This document shows, one piece after another, positions 1 to 8,989 of a stretch of 64,000 nt of DNA; the stretch's first letter is position 1; each line of letters starts with the position of its first letter. The stretch is from Chryseobacterium sp. T16E-39. Its GTDB lineage: Bacteria > Bacteroidota > Bacteroidia > Flavobacteriales > Weeksellaceae. The translations under genes and the position numbers were made by a program. Under the pieces are notes generated by a model, which was not told where the DNA came from, ran no database searches, and was given only the letters and a program-made list of their open reading frames with translations. The stretch is taken from assembly GCF_002216065.1 (NCBI RefSeq), contig NZ_CP022282.1, forward strand, positions 4,712,001 to 4,776,000, given 5' to 3'.

Positions 1-1
1 T

Positions 2-2155
2 GGAAATAAAAACCATTCAGGAAATAAAAAGGCAGCAGGTTTTAACACCTTCAGATTGGCCATGTCTTGTACCGGAGAGTATGCACAATATCACTTAACA
101 GCTGCCGGAACTCCGGCGAATGCGACGGATGCACAGAAAAAAGCAGTGATATTAGCCGCCATGAATACAACATTAACCCGCCTGAACGGAGTGTTTGAGA
201 AAGATTTGTCTGTACATTTTAATTTAATTGCGAACAATGACACTCTTATCTTTTTAGATGCTGCTACCGATCCATATACTAATGGAGGTCCTACTGAGGC
301 ACAGGCTCAGATCTCCGCACGTATTCCTGCTCAGAATTATGATATGGGACATTTGCTGGATAAAAAGAATGGTAATGGGCAAGCTGGTGACATTGGAGTA
401 ATTTGTAATGATAATGCTAAAGCGGGTGGATGGACTGCACATAATTTTCCAGAAGGAGATAAATTTGATATAGACTATGTTGCTCATGAAATGGGTCACC
501 AGCTTGGAGCTAATCATACATTTACACTGTATAATGGGAGTTACACGGATGATTCTTTATTAGAACCCGGAAGTGGCTCTACAATTATGGCCTATACAGG
601 TATTATGGGAGGAAATAGTGATGTACAGTTTAACTCCTTTGATTATTTTCATGCTTTCAATGTTAAGGAAATTAAGGATGTAATCGGGGGGATTGCATGT
701 GGTACCAATGTACCATTTGCTGATCCTGCACCAGTAGTGAATGCAGGAGCAGATTACACCATTCCAAAATCTACTCCATTTGTATTAAAAGCGACGACGA
801 CAGATGCAAATAATGCCTCTTATACCTATACCTGGGAACAGATGGATTCTGGTGCAACACAAACAGGAGATGTTAATTCTCTAGCGTATGCAGCGAAACC
901 AGCGGGACCAACTTTCAGATCTCTACCACCGGTAAGTACACCAGTAAGATACTTTCCTGATTTTAATAAAGTATTGGCAGGAGTATTTTCTACGCGTTGG
1001 GAATCAGTATCCAGCGTTGCAAGGAATCTGAACTTTACATGTACAGTACGAAATAACCATCCTACTGCACCACAGACTAACAAAGATGAAACCCTAATAA
1101 CTATAAATGCTGCTTCCGGCCCCTTTAAAATTACTGCCCCTGTGTTCGGACAGTCAACCAGTTCGGGAAATGCAGTTACTGTAACATGGGATGTTGCTGG
1201 TACAACGCAGGCTCCTGTAAGCACAGCCAATGTTAATATCAAATTATCTACTGACGGAGGTCAGACATTTACAACGATTGCAGCAAATACACCTAATGAC
1301 GGGAGTGAACAGATTACAATTCCTGCAGGATCTACATCAGCAAATGCTTATATTCTAATTGAAGCAGTTGGCAATATTTATTATGCTGTTAGTCCGAGCT
1401 TCGTGATAGATTATAATGTTACAGGCGAAACTTGTAATACATATACTTATAATGGAGCGGCTGTTGCTATAACAGATGGTCCGGGAGGTAGTGATATTTC
1501 TTCTCCAAAGGTAGTTATCCCATTAACTGTAAATAATACAGGTACTATCACTAAAATTAAAGTAACACCTTCTCTTGCACATACTAATGTCAGAGATTTA
1601 GCTATTGGAATTGAGAGTCCTGCTGGTTCATCAGCTTTGATCTGGAACAGACAATGTAATAACAGATCTGGTATTACGGCTACATTTAGTGATGCTGGGA
1701 ATGCAGTTGCATGTACTTCGCCAATACAGGGAGAAACATTATCTAATGAATCATTAGCTATTTTTAAGGGGCATAAAGCACAAGGAGAATGGAAACTTTT
1801 TGCTTCAGATAATAATAAAGGTAATACAGGTACAATTAACTCCTGGTCACTTGAGGTTTGTACAAGAGAAACACAAACTTTAGGGTTAAAAGACGCCTCT
1901 TTGGCTAAATTAGGAGATGATATTAAAGTATATCCTAACCCTAGTAACGGAAATTTCTTTGTTAAATCCAGAAATTTATCTGGAGAAGTTAAAGTAAATC
2001 TATTGGATGCAAGTGGCAGACTGATCTCTTCTGATGCTTATCAAAGTAATGGAGACTTCACTAAAGAATTTAATCTGAATATTCCTAAAGGAGTTTATAT
2101 TATCAATATCAACTCTTCAAAAGGGGTGTATAGCCAAAAACTGATCATTAAATAA
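2..2155 (+). CDS. Secreted reprolysin-type zinc metalloprotease with P-domain and T9SS tail (5' truncated)
   Basis: The reading frame is open to the left edge, so the N-terminus (signal peptide and propeptide) lies outside the window; the TTG at 56 is not a true start. The zinc motif HEMGHQLGANH (HExxHxxGxxH) is encoded at 485-517, as in reprolysin/adamalysin-like metalloproteases of Bacteroidota. It is followed by an Ig/PKD-like stretch (about 728-850), a proprotein-convertase P-domain (about 1430-1860) and a C-terminal T9SS type A sorting domain beginning at the DIKVYPNP motif (about 1919-2152). The product is expected to cross the outer membrane by T9SS and act as an extracellular protease. 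A strong hairpin terminator follows immediately. The family call is firm; the substrate is unknown. Confidence 0.9.
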   Translation, partial: GNKNHSGNKKAAGFNTFRLAMSCTGEYAQYHLTAAGTPANATDAQKKAVILAAMNTTLTRLNGVFEKDLSVHFNLIANNDTLIFLDAATDPYTNGGPTEAQAQISARIPAQNYDMGHLLDKKNGNGQAGDIGVICNDNAKAGGWTAHNFPEGDKFDIDYVAHEMGHQLGANHTFTLYNGSYTDDSLLEPGSGSTIMAYTGIMGGNSDVQFNSFDYFHAFNVKEIKDVIGGIACGTNVPFADPAPVVNAGADYTIPKSTPFVLKATTTDANNASYTYTWEQMDSGATQTGDVNSLAYAAKPAGPTFRSLPPVSTPVRYFPDFNKVLAGVFSTRWESVSSVARNLNFTCTVRNNHPTAPQTNKDETLITINAASGPFKITAPVFGQSTSSGNAVTVTWDVAGTTQAPVSTANVNIKLSTDGGQTFTTIAANTPNDGSEQITIPAGSTSANAYILIEAVGNIYYAVSPSFVIDYNVTGETCNTYTYNGAAVAITDGPGGSDISSPKVVIPLTVNNTGTITKIKVTPSLAHTNVRDLAIGIESPAGSSALIWNRQCNNRSGITATFSDAGNAVACTSPIQGETLSNESLAIFKGHKAQGEWKLFASDNNKGNTGTINSWSLEVCTRETQTLGLKDASLAKLGDDIKVYPNPSNGNFFVKSRNLSGEVKVNLLDASGRLISSDAYQSNGDFTKEFNLNIPKGVYIININSSKGVYSQKLIIK

Positions 2156-2175
2156 GTTTTTAATATTATTGTAAG

Positions 2176-2215
2176 AAGATAGCGGCCAATGTGCATTGGC
2201 CGCTATCTTTATTTT
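2176..2215. terminator. Bidirectional terminator between convergent genes
   Basis: A perfect 15-bp inverted repeat (aagatagcggccaat, loop gtgc, then its complement at 2195-2209) is followed by a T-rich tract. It lies between the convergent protease and helicase genes, and the A-rich left flank lets it serve both strands. Confidence 0.85.
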
Positions 2216-2239
2216 TAAACGATTGATTCCGATTAATAC

Positions 2240-3547
2240 CTAATAGGCGATTTCCATTTTTACTTTTTTTCCTTTAAGCTTTTCGTTAGCTAGCTTTTTT
2301 AATAGAATTTTTACTTTTTTTCTGGAAACAGCAACGTAAGACGTGGTATCTTTTACTTCAATTAAACCAATGTCTTCTTTTTGTAATTCACCTTTCTTAA
2401 TAAGATAACCGACAATATCCACTTTATTTACCTTGTCTTTCTTTCCTGCGCTGATGTAGATCGTTTCGAAAGGCGTCTTTTGAGGGATGTCATGAAATCC
2501 TGAAAGACTTTCTTCGGGAGTATTACTTTTAATAAATGGGAAATTTTCTTCCGCGGTCATAATTAAATACGCAAAGCCTTTTGCGTTCATCCTTGCTGTA
2601 CGTCCGTTTCTGTGGATAAATGCATCTTCCTTAGGGGGTAATTGATAATGGACGATAGATTCTACTTCAGGAACATCCAATCCCCTTGAAGCAAGGTCTG
2701 TTGTAATTAAAATTCTTGCAGAATCATTTCTGAATTTAAGTAATGCGCGTTCCCTTTCGTCCTGTTCCATTCCGCCGTGGAAGGTTTCCCTATCGATTCC
2801 TTTTTCACGCAAAAGTTCCGAAATACGGTCGACTGCTTCACGGTGGTTGCAGAATATCAGTGTTCTTTTGTTTCCTATTTTGCAAATTAAATTGAAAAGG
2901 GTATCCAGCTTTTCTTCAGAAATGGTCATTACTTTTCGCAGCTGAATGTCTGGTTTTGCTTCACCTAATTTTAAAAAGTCAATGACTTTTTCATCTTTCA
3001 GGCCTGTAAATTCAGGAATTTTATCCATCGCTGTTGCGGAAGTTAAAATACGTTGCGAAAGACCTTTTAAAGATTGAATGATAAATTCCATATCGTCATG
3101 AAAACCTAATTCCAATGCTTTGTCAAATTCATCAAGAACCAATGTTTGAATCGTTTTAGGGTCAAAGTTGTTGTTTCGCAAATGATAGGCAACTCTTCCA
3201 GGAGTACCAATTAATACAGCGGGAGCTTCAATTAAGTTATTAACTTCAATTTTCTTATCATGACCTCCATAACATACGGAAATTTTAAAATCAGTTCCCA
3301 TAGCTTTGAACACCTGTTCTATCTGAAGAGCTAATTCTCTTGCCGGAACTAAAATCAATGCCTGGATTCCTGAAGTATCTTTTTTAAGATTCCGAAGGAC
3401 AGGAAATAAAAAGCCAAGTGTTTTTCCAGACCCTGTAGGGGAGAGTAAAACGATATCGGTTTTATTTTCTGAGGCTTTATATATAGATTTCTGCATCTGA
3501 TTCATATCCTGAATCTGCAGCTTTTGATAAATTGATTCTAATTCCAT
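2240..3547 (-). CDS. DEAD-box ATP-dependent RNA helicase, DbpA-like C-terminus
   Basis: RNA helicase of 435 aa when started at the ATG at 3547. Visible motifs are Walker A SPTGSGKT (residues 36-43), PAREL, GTPGR, motif II as DEFD (139-142, a variant of DEAD), SAT (170-172), RGLD and HRNGRTAR. The last 70 or so residues resemble the DbpA-type RNA-binding domain, which in characterised relatives targets 23S rRNA, so a role in ribosome assembly is likely. The frame runs a further 70 codons upstream, but that part translates an intergenic GAAAGTTGAAAGTG repeat and contains a promoter-like element at 3552-3559, so I reject it. The gene is convergent with the protease and divergent from rpsA. Confidence 0.92.
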   Translation of the reverse strand: MELESIYQKLQIQDMNQMQKSIYKASENKTDIVLLSPTGSGKTLGFLFPVLRNLKKDTSGIQALILVPARELALQIEQVFKAMGTDFKISVCYGGHDKKIEVNNLIEAPAVLIGTPGRVAYHLRNNNFDPKTIQTLVLDEFDKALELGFHDDMEFIIQSLKGLSQRILTSATAMDKIPEFTGLKDEKVIDFLKLGEAKPDIQLRKVMTISEEKLDTLFNLICKIGNKRTLIFCNHREAVDRISELLREKGIDRETFHGGMEQDERERALLKFRNDSARILITTDLASRGLDVPEVESIVHYQLPPKEDAFIHRNGRTARMNAKGFAYLIMTAEENFPFIKSNTPEESLSGFHDIPQKTPFETIYISAGKKDKVNKVDIVGYLIKKGELQKEDIGLIEVKDTTSYVAVSRKKVKILLKKLANEKLKGKKVKMEIAY

Positions 3548-3551
3548 TTTG

Positions 3552-3559
3552 CAAAGATA
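3552..3559 (-). promoter_or_regulatory. Promoter -7 element of the helicase gene
   Basis: On the minus strand the sequence is TATCTTTG followed by C, matching the Bacteroidota TAnnTTTG consensus. It ends only four bases before the ATG at 3547, which implies a leaderless or nearly leaderless transcript and supports that start. No clear -33 TTG was found. Confidence 0.45.
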
Positions 3560-3587
3560 GTGAATTAGGAGGCAGGTTGGATGGGAG

Positions 3588-3651
3588 TGGAAAATTGAAA
3601 GTTGAAAGTGGAAAGTTGAAAGTTGAAAGTGGAGAATGGAGAGTGGAAAAT
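3588..3651. repeat. GAAAGTTGAAAGTG short-unit intergenic repeat
   Basis: The stretch is built from imperfect units of gtggaaagttgaaa-type sequence, repeated about five times. This purine-rich class of repeat is common between genes in Chryseobacterium-like genomes. It is not coding, although it stays open in the helicase frame. Confidence 0.75.
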
Positions 3652-3800
3652 TGGGTGGTTGATAAGAGCTTTTGTCATTTGACGATGTCTGCCTTTGATT
3701 TCTGAACCGAGTGAGGGGTATCTTATTGCGAGGAGCGAAGCGACGAAGCAATCTCATTCAATTCTGTACAATACACAGGGGCATGAAAACGACACCCAAA

Positions 3801-3890
3801 CCTAGCCCCGATAGAAACGGGTACCCCACAGCAAGTGTAGGAAAAGCAGCTGCGCGAGGAGTATGAGTGGATAGCGGGAAATAGCTTCTG
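3801..3890 (+). repeat. Structured flavobacterial intergenic element (AGCCCCGATAG ... GGATAGCGGG)
   Basis: The left motif agccccgatagaaacggg and the right motif ggatagcgggaaatagct bracket a 40-50 base centre. The arms CCCGATA and TAGCGGG can pair over seven positions with one mismatch, and the left motif can also fold locally (CCCG/CGGG). I recognise the left and right motifs as a family frequent between genes in Flavobacteriia, but I cannot name it with certainty. The centre differs from the commoner versions I recall. Confidence 0.55.
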
Positions 3891-4028
3891 AAAAAGAAAG
3901 GAAGTTGCAGGATGGAATGTTGGAAGTTGAAGGGGCTTTCAATCTTTAAATTCTTTAAATCATTTAATTTTTTAATAATAAATTTGATATTCAGTGATTT
4001 ACGTCTTATTTTGTGAAGATAAAAACTA

Positions 4029-4058
4029 TTGTTTATTCAAATAAAATTCGTACATTTG
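4029..4058 (+). promoter_or_regulatory. rpsA promoter
   Basis: TTG at 4029-4031, a 19-base spacer, then TACATTTG at 4051-4058: a full match to the Bacteroidota housekeeping consensus. Transcription would start near 4064, giving a leader of about 115 nt that begins with a CCCAC-TTTT-GTGGG hairpin (4061-4074). Confidence 0.75.
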
Positions 4059-4178
4059 CACCCACTTTTGTGGGAAAGGTTTGAAGAGTAAATTATTAAA
4101 AATTAATTACTTCCGTATTTTTTAAATCCACATTTATTCAGACCATTAAAAAAGAAGGAATACAAATTTTATTAGAAA

Positions 4179-5975
4179 ATGTCAAAAGAGACAAATTCAG
4201 CAGAGGTTTTATTAAACCAAAACGTAGCACCAGAACAATTTGATTGGGATTCTTTCGAATCAGGTCTTGATGCAGATGCGAGAAAAGAAAAAAGTGATTT
4301 AGAAGAAATCTACAACGGATCTTTAAACAGCCTAAACGATAACGACGTTTTGATTGGTAGAGTTGTAAGATTAACTGATAAAGAAGCTATCGTAGACATC
4401 AACTTCAAATCTGAAGGTGTTATTTCTCTTAACGAATTCCGTTACAACCAAGGCCTAAGTGTAGGTGATGAGGTAGAAGTAATGGTTGACAGAAGAGAAG
4501 ACAAAACTGGACAATTACAATTATCTCACAGAAAAGCTAGAACGCTTAAAGCTTGGGATAGAGTAAACGAACTTCACGAAACTGGAGAAATCGTTAACGG
4601 TTTTGTGAAATCAAGAACTAAAGGAGGTATGATCGTTGACGTACACGGAATCGAAGCATTCTTACCAGGTTCTCAAATTGATGTTAAGCCAATTAAAGAT
4701 TACGATCAGTTCGTAGGTAAAACTATGGAGTTCAAAGTTGTGAAAATCAACCCTGAGTTCAAAAACGTAGTTGTATCTCACAAAGCATTGATCGAAGCAG
4801 ATATCGAAGGTCAGAAAAAAGAAATCATCGCTCAGCTTGAAAAAGGACAAGTTCTTGAAGGAACTGTTAAGAACATTACTTCTTACGGTGTATTCATTGA
4901 CTTAGGAGGTGTAGATGGATTGATCCACATTACAGACCTTTCTTGGTCTAGAGTGAACCACCCATCTGAAATCTTAGAAGATGGACAAACTGTAAAAGTT
5001 GTTATCCTTGATTTTGATGATGAGAAAACAAGAATCCAGTTAGGTATGAAGCAATTAGAAGCTCATCCTTGGGATGCTCTTTCTGCTGACATGAAAGTTG
5101 GAGACAAAGTAAAAGGAAAAGTAGTAGTTCTTGCTGACTATGGTGCATTCGTAGAAATTGCTCCAGGTGTAGAAGGATTGATCCACGTTTCTGAAATGTC
5201 TTGGTCTACTCACTTAAGATCTGCTGGTGATTTTGTAAAAGTAGGTGACGAAGTGGAAGCTGAAGTACTTACTTTAGATAGAGAAGACAGAAAAATCTCT
5301 CTAGGTATGAAACAATTATCTAAAGATCCTTGGGAAAATATCGAAGCTAAGTATCCGGTAGGATCTCAGCACGTAGGAACTGTAAGAAACTTCACTAACT
5401 TTGGTGTATTCGTAGAGTTAGAAGAAGGTATCGACGGTTTGATCTACATTTCTGATCTTTCTTGGACTAAGAAAATCAAGCATCCATCTGAATTCTGCGC
5501 TGTAGGAGACAAATTAGATGTTATTGTATTGGAATTAGATATCCAGGCTAGAAGATTATCTTTAGGTCACAAGCAATTGACTGAAAACCCTTGGGATAAA
5601 TTCGAAACTAAATATGCTGAAGGAACTGTACACGCTGGTAAAGCTGTAGAAGTACACGATAAAGGTGCTTCTGTACAATTCGAAGATGCTGAAGTTGAAG
5701 CATTCTGCCCTTCAAGATTATTAGAGAAAGAAGATGGATCTAAAATCAAAAAAGGTGAAGATGCTGAGTTCAAAGTAATCGAATTCAACAAGGAGTTCAA
5801 GAGAGTAGTAGTATCTCACACAGGTATCTTCAGAGACGAAGAAAAGAAAAATGTAAAAGAATCTAACAACAGATCTAATACTACTTCTTCATCTTCTTCT
5901 AACGAAGAAAGATCTACATTAGGAGATATTGATGCTTTAGCAGAATTAAAAAGAAAAATGGAAGAAGGTAAATAA
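4179..5975 (+). CDS. rpsA: 30S ribosomal protein S1
   Basis: RNA-binding ribosomal protein of 598 aa that helps recruit mRNA to the 30S subunit. After an acidic N-terminal segment of about 50 residues there are six consecutive S1 (OB-fold) modules, starting near residues 55, 140, 220, 305, 390 and 478, with repeated signatures such as GVFIDLGGVDGLIHITDLSW and GLIHVSEMSW. The tail (about 555-598) is low-complexity, Ser/Asn-rich and charged. No Shine-Dalgarno precedes the ATG, as usual in this phylum, where S1 is especially important for initiation. It has its own promoter and terminator and is monocistronic. Confidence 0.97.
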   Translation: MSKETNSAEVLLNQNVAPEQFDWDSFESGLDADARKEKSDLEEIYNGSLNSLNDNDVLIGRVVRLTDKEAIVDINFKSEGVISLNEFRYNQGLSVGDEVEVMVDRREDKTGQLQLSHRKARTLKAWDRVNELHETGEIVNGFVKSRTKGGMIVDVHGIEAFLPGSQIDVKPIKDYDQFVGKTMEFKVVKINPEFKNVVVSHKALIEADIEGQKKEIIAQLEKGQVLEGTVKNITSYGVFIDLGGVDGLIHITDLSWSRVNHPSEILEDGQTVKVVILDFDDEKTRIQLGMKQLEAHPWDALSADMKVGDKVKGKVVVLADYGAFVEIAPGVEGLIHVSEMSWSTHLRSAGDFVKVGDEVEAEVLTLDREDRKISLGMKQLSKDPWENIEAKYPVGSQHVGTVRNFTNFGVFVELEEGIDGLIYISDLSWTKKIKHPSEFCAVGDKLDVIVLELDIQARRLSLGHKQLTENPWDKFETKYAEGTVHAGKAVEVHDKGASVQFEDAEVEAFCPSRLLEKEDGSKIKKGEDAEFKVIEFNKEFKRVVVSHTGIFRDEEKKNVKESNNRSNTTSSSSSNEERSTLGDIDALAELKRKMEEGK

Positions 5976-5998
5976 TCCTTAACCCATTTATGATAATG

Positions 5999-6028
5999 AA
6001 GCCACTCGTAAGAGTGGCTTTTTTATTT
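5999..6028 (+). terminator. rpsA terminator
   Basis: The 9-bp stem aagccactc / gagtggctt (5999-6007 and 6012-6020) with a GTAA loop is followed directly by a run of T. Confidence 0.85.
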
Positions 6029-6252
6029 TGTAATCTTGTGTCCAATGGAAATAGATGGTCTGTTTTGTTATTTTTTTAATGCAAATCTGTTACGATTTAA
6101 TATAATTTAAGTATTGGAAATGAATGGTATAAATCATTGAAATCGCATTGAATAGTATAAAAGTATGCATATAGTGCTTTTTTTATAATAAAATTAATCA
6201 AAATGATTTTTGGTTGTTAAATATTTGTAAATTAGCGGCTTTATTACTGTAT

Positions 6253-8895
6253 ATGAAAAAGATAACTCTACCTATTTTATTTGCTGCATTCGCAGTATTT
6301 CAATCTTCCAATTTATTTTCTCAGGATAACGAAAGACTTATCAAAGATTATATTTCACAAAATAAGATCAGAGATTATAAAAGGTCAGATTTAACGAATT
6401 TCACGATTGATTTAAAAGATCATTCTGAAAGTATGAAGGCGGATATTATTAAAATCCAGCAGGTATATAATAATATTCCGGTGTATGGATCTCTTGGATC
6501 TGTATTGGTAAAGAATGGGCAAATTGTTCTTTTTAATGATAATTTTGAAAAAGATTATCAAAAAGCAGATGCTTCTGTACCAAAGATTGCCAAAGAAAAA
6601 GCTTTTGAATCTGCAGCTAAAGGGACGAGTATTACAGATCCGGGTAAAATCCAGATCTTGAACTTTTTTGATGCAGATACCAGTGATATGTTATTTGCAA
6701 AATCAAGATTAGTATATGCAAAGAAAAATCAGGATCTGGTACTTTGCTACGAATTTACATTTCCTGAGCAGAAAACCTCAAATTATTGGAATGTACTGGT
6801 AGACGCATCTACCGGAGAAGTTGTAGAGAAAAACAATCTCAACATTAGCTGCGACTTTGCAGATCATCCTTACGAACACTCACATGAAAATAGCCTGGTT
6901 TCATTTCCAGTAGCTAATAATAATTATAAAAAAGCAGACACCAGTCTGTTCCTCGTTCCGGACAACGCTTCTTATAATATATTCCCTTTTCCTATAGAAG
7001 CCCCAACGTTTGGTGCAAGATCAGTTGTTTCAAACCCTTGGATTCTGGCATCTTCCCCGGAAGGATGGCACTCGGATGGTACCACTCATTATACAACAAC
7101 CCGTGGGAATAATGTTTTTGCCTATCAGGATATTAATGACAATGATGTATTTATGGGAATAACCGTAGATGGCGGGGCAAGCAGAAACTTTAATTTTCCT
7201 TACGATCCAAGTGTACACGCATTAAATAATAAAGACGCTGCTATTACCAATTTGTTTTATGCCAATAATATGGTTCACGATGTCTTTTATAAATTTGGTT
7301 TTAGAGAAACTTCAAGGAATTTCCAGAAAAATAACTTTGGATTAGGAGGGGTAGGAAATGATTTTGTAAATGCAGAAGCTCAGGACGGTGCAGGTACACC
7401 TGTAACTCCTACTGTTTCTAACTATAATAATGCAAATTTTGCTACACCAGCAGATGGTGGAAGTGGAAGAATGCAGATGTATCTGTGGATTAATACAGCA
7501 CAGAAACTATTTTATACAAGTCCTGCTGCGGCTGTTGCGAGGACACCCGCTTCCTTTATTGCTCAATTCGGAAAGCAGATAACCGGAGTGCCAGTGACAG
7601 GTCAGGTGAAATTATCACCCGTTTTAGATGCTTGTACTGCACTTCCTGCGGGTTCACTAACCGGATTTATTGGCTTGGCTGAAAGAGGTTTTTGTGACTT
7701 TAACGTTAAGGTGGAGAATATGCAGAATGCAGGGGCAACCGCTGCTATCATATATAATGCCCCAACTTCTGCGCCGCCAGGAAATATGGCGGGAACAAAT
7801 GCAAATGTTACAATACTTGCTGAACTAATTGATAATGCAGAGGGTGAATTTATTAAGTCTCAATTGACAGCTAATACACCTGTAAATGTTTCTATGAGCT
7901 ATGATGTGAAGCAGGACGGAAGTTTTGATAACGGGGTTATGATCCATGAATATGGACATGGTATTTCTAATCGTTTGACTGGAGATGGATACAGCTGCCT
8001 TAATGCATTGCCATTTACAGGAAACCTTACTTATTCTAAAGAGCAAATGGGCGAAGGATGGTCTGATTTCTTTGCATTGATGCTTACCAATAAACCAGGA
8101 GATAACGCTTCTGTTGCAAGAGGTATAGGAACCTATGTATCAGCTCAGCCTACTACAGGAGCCGGAATAAGACCTGCAAAATATTCTCCGGACTTTGCTA
8201 TTAATGGCTTTACTTATGGGGATACAAATGGAATGGAGTTCAATAATGGTTCAGGTATTGTTCCGGATGTACATTCAATAGGATTTGTATGGGCAACCAT
8301 GCTGTGGGATCTTAATTGGCAATATGTTGCTAAATATGGGTATTCTTCAGATGTAACGACCAGCACCACCAGTGGAAGTTCAAGAGTTTTACAGTTGATT
8401 ACAGATGCATTAAAACTTCAGGCATGTGACCCGACATTTATTGACGGTAGAAATGCAATACTTGCAGCAGAGCAGGCAACAACCTTGGGAGCTGATAAGT
8501 GTATGATCTGGAAAGTTTTTGCAAAAAGAGGTTTGGGAGTGAATGCAAGCGCCGGAGTTAAAACAGACATCAATGATCAGGTGGAAGACTTCACTGTTCC
8601 GGCAGAATGTCCTGTATTAGCAGTTGATGATGTGAAATCTGTAAAGAATAACACAATTTCTATTTACCCTAATCCTGCTAAAAATGAATTTTATATCAAT
8701 TTCCCAAGCAATACAATAGGGAAAGTAAGTGTTGAAATTTATGATATGTCTGGAAAATTGATTTCTTCTGAAGATAAAATTTCGCCAGATGCAAAAAAAG
8801 CAATTTCTACTGACAGAATGATCAACGGAGCCTATATGGTAAAAGTAAAAGGTCTTGGCTTTGATGCTGTTTCAAAAGTGATCGTTAAAAAATAA
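6253..8895 (+). CDS. Secreted fungalysin-type (M36) metalloprotease with PA domain and T9SS tail, copy 1
   Basis: 880-aa exported zinc protease. Order: signal peptide (1-24, ending in FSQ), fungalysin/thermolysin propeptide (about 30-200), M36 catalytic domain interrupted by a protease-associated PA domain (about 447-548), zinc motif HEYGH at 565-569 with the downstream glutamate of GEGWSDF at 601, and a T9SS type A sorting tail from about residue 795 (IYPNPAKNEF). I chose the ATG at 6253: the frame extends upstream to a TTG at 6214, but those 13 residues precede a textbook signal peptide and overlap a promoter-like TAAATTAG (6228-6235). The next gene is a tandem paralogue. Role: extracellular protein degradation. 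Confidence 0.93.
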   Translation: MKKITLPILFAAFAVFQSSNLFSQDNERLIKDYISQNKIRDYKRSDLTNFTIDLKDHSESMKADIIKIQQVYNNIPVYGSLGSVLVKNGQIVLFNDNFEKDYQKADASVPKIAKEKAFESAAKGTSITDPGKIQILNFFDADTSDMLFAKSRLVYAKKNQDLVLCYEFTFPEQKTSNYWNVLVDASTGEVVEKNNLNISCDFADHPYEHSHENSLVSFPVANNNYKKADTSLFLVPDNASYNIFPFPIEAPTFGARSVVSNPWILASSPEGWHSDGTTHYTTTRGNNVFAYQDINDNDVFMGITVDGGASRNFNFPYDPSVHALNNKDAAITNLFYANNMVHDVFYKFGFRETSRNFQKNNFGLGGVGNDFVNAEAQDGAGTPVTPTVSNYNNANFATPADGGSGRMQMYLWINTAQKLFYTSPAAAVARTPASFIAQFGKQITGVPVTGQVKLSPVLDACTALPAGSLTGFIGLAERGFCDFNVKVENMQNAGATAAIIYNAPTSAPPGNMAGTNANVTILAELIDNAEGEFIKSQLTANTPVNVSMSYDVKQDGSFDNGVMIHEYGHGISNRLTGDGYSCLNALPFTGNLTYSKEQMGEGWSDFFALMLTNKPGDNASVARGIGTYVSAQPTTGAGIRPAKYSPDFAINGFTYGDTNGMEFNNGSGIVPDVHSIGFVWATMLWDLNWQYVAKYGYSSDVTTSTTSGSSRVLQLITDALKLQACDPTFIDGRNAILAAEQATTLGADKCMIWKVFAKRGLGVNASAGVKTDINDQVEDFTVPAECPVLAVDDVKSVKNNTISIYPNPAKNEFYINFPSNTIGKVSVEIYDMSGKLISSEDKISPDAKKAISTDRMINGAYMVKVKGLGFDAVSKVIVKK

Positions 8896-8907
8896 TTCCT
8901 AATAAAG

Positions 8908-8950
8908 AAAGAAAAATAATTGTTTGAAAAAATGATTATTTTTCTTTTTA
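8908..8950 (+). terminator. Possible AT-rich terminator or attenuator between the M36 copies
   Basis: A perfect 13-bp inverted repeat (aaagaaaaataat at 8908-8920 and its complement at 8935-8947) encloses a 14-base loop and ends in T/C-rich sequence. The stem lacks GC pairs, so termination may be only partial. Confidence 0.4.
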
Positions 8951-8989
8951 ACCATCAATAAATAAGAATAAAAATTTTAGTAAGTATAA

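Larger units (their letters stand above)
3548..4178. other. Gene-free 630-bp divergent spacer with three repeat types
   Basis: This spacer between the helicase and rpsA holds the helicase promoter (3552-3559), purine-rich short repeats (3588-3651, with a weaker copy near 3905-3935), a fragment with alternating gaagcg/gcgaag motifs (about 3725-3755) of a type scattered through flavobacterial genomes, a structured element (3801-3890), and the rpsA promoter and leader (4029-4178). No protein-coding gene is apparent. Confidence 0.7.

Noticed and set aside
826..1242. 138-codon minus-strand frame in the reprolysin-type protease
   Set aside because: Antisense to the protease; no start context or family resemblance.
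3548..3757. N-terminal 70-codon extension of the helicase frame
   Set aside because: It translates a short-unit intergenic repeat and contains the promoter-like element; MELESIYQ at 3547 is the family start.
6214..6252. TTG-initiated extension of the first M36 gene
   Set aside because: The extension precedes a standard signal peptide beginning at ATG 6253 and overlaps a promoter-like element.
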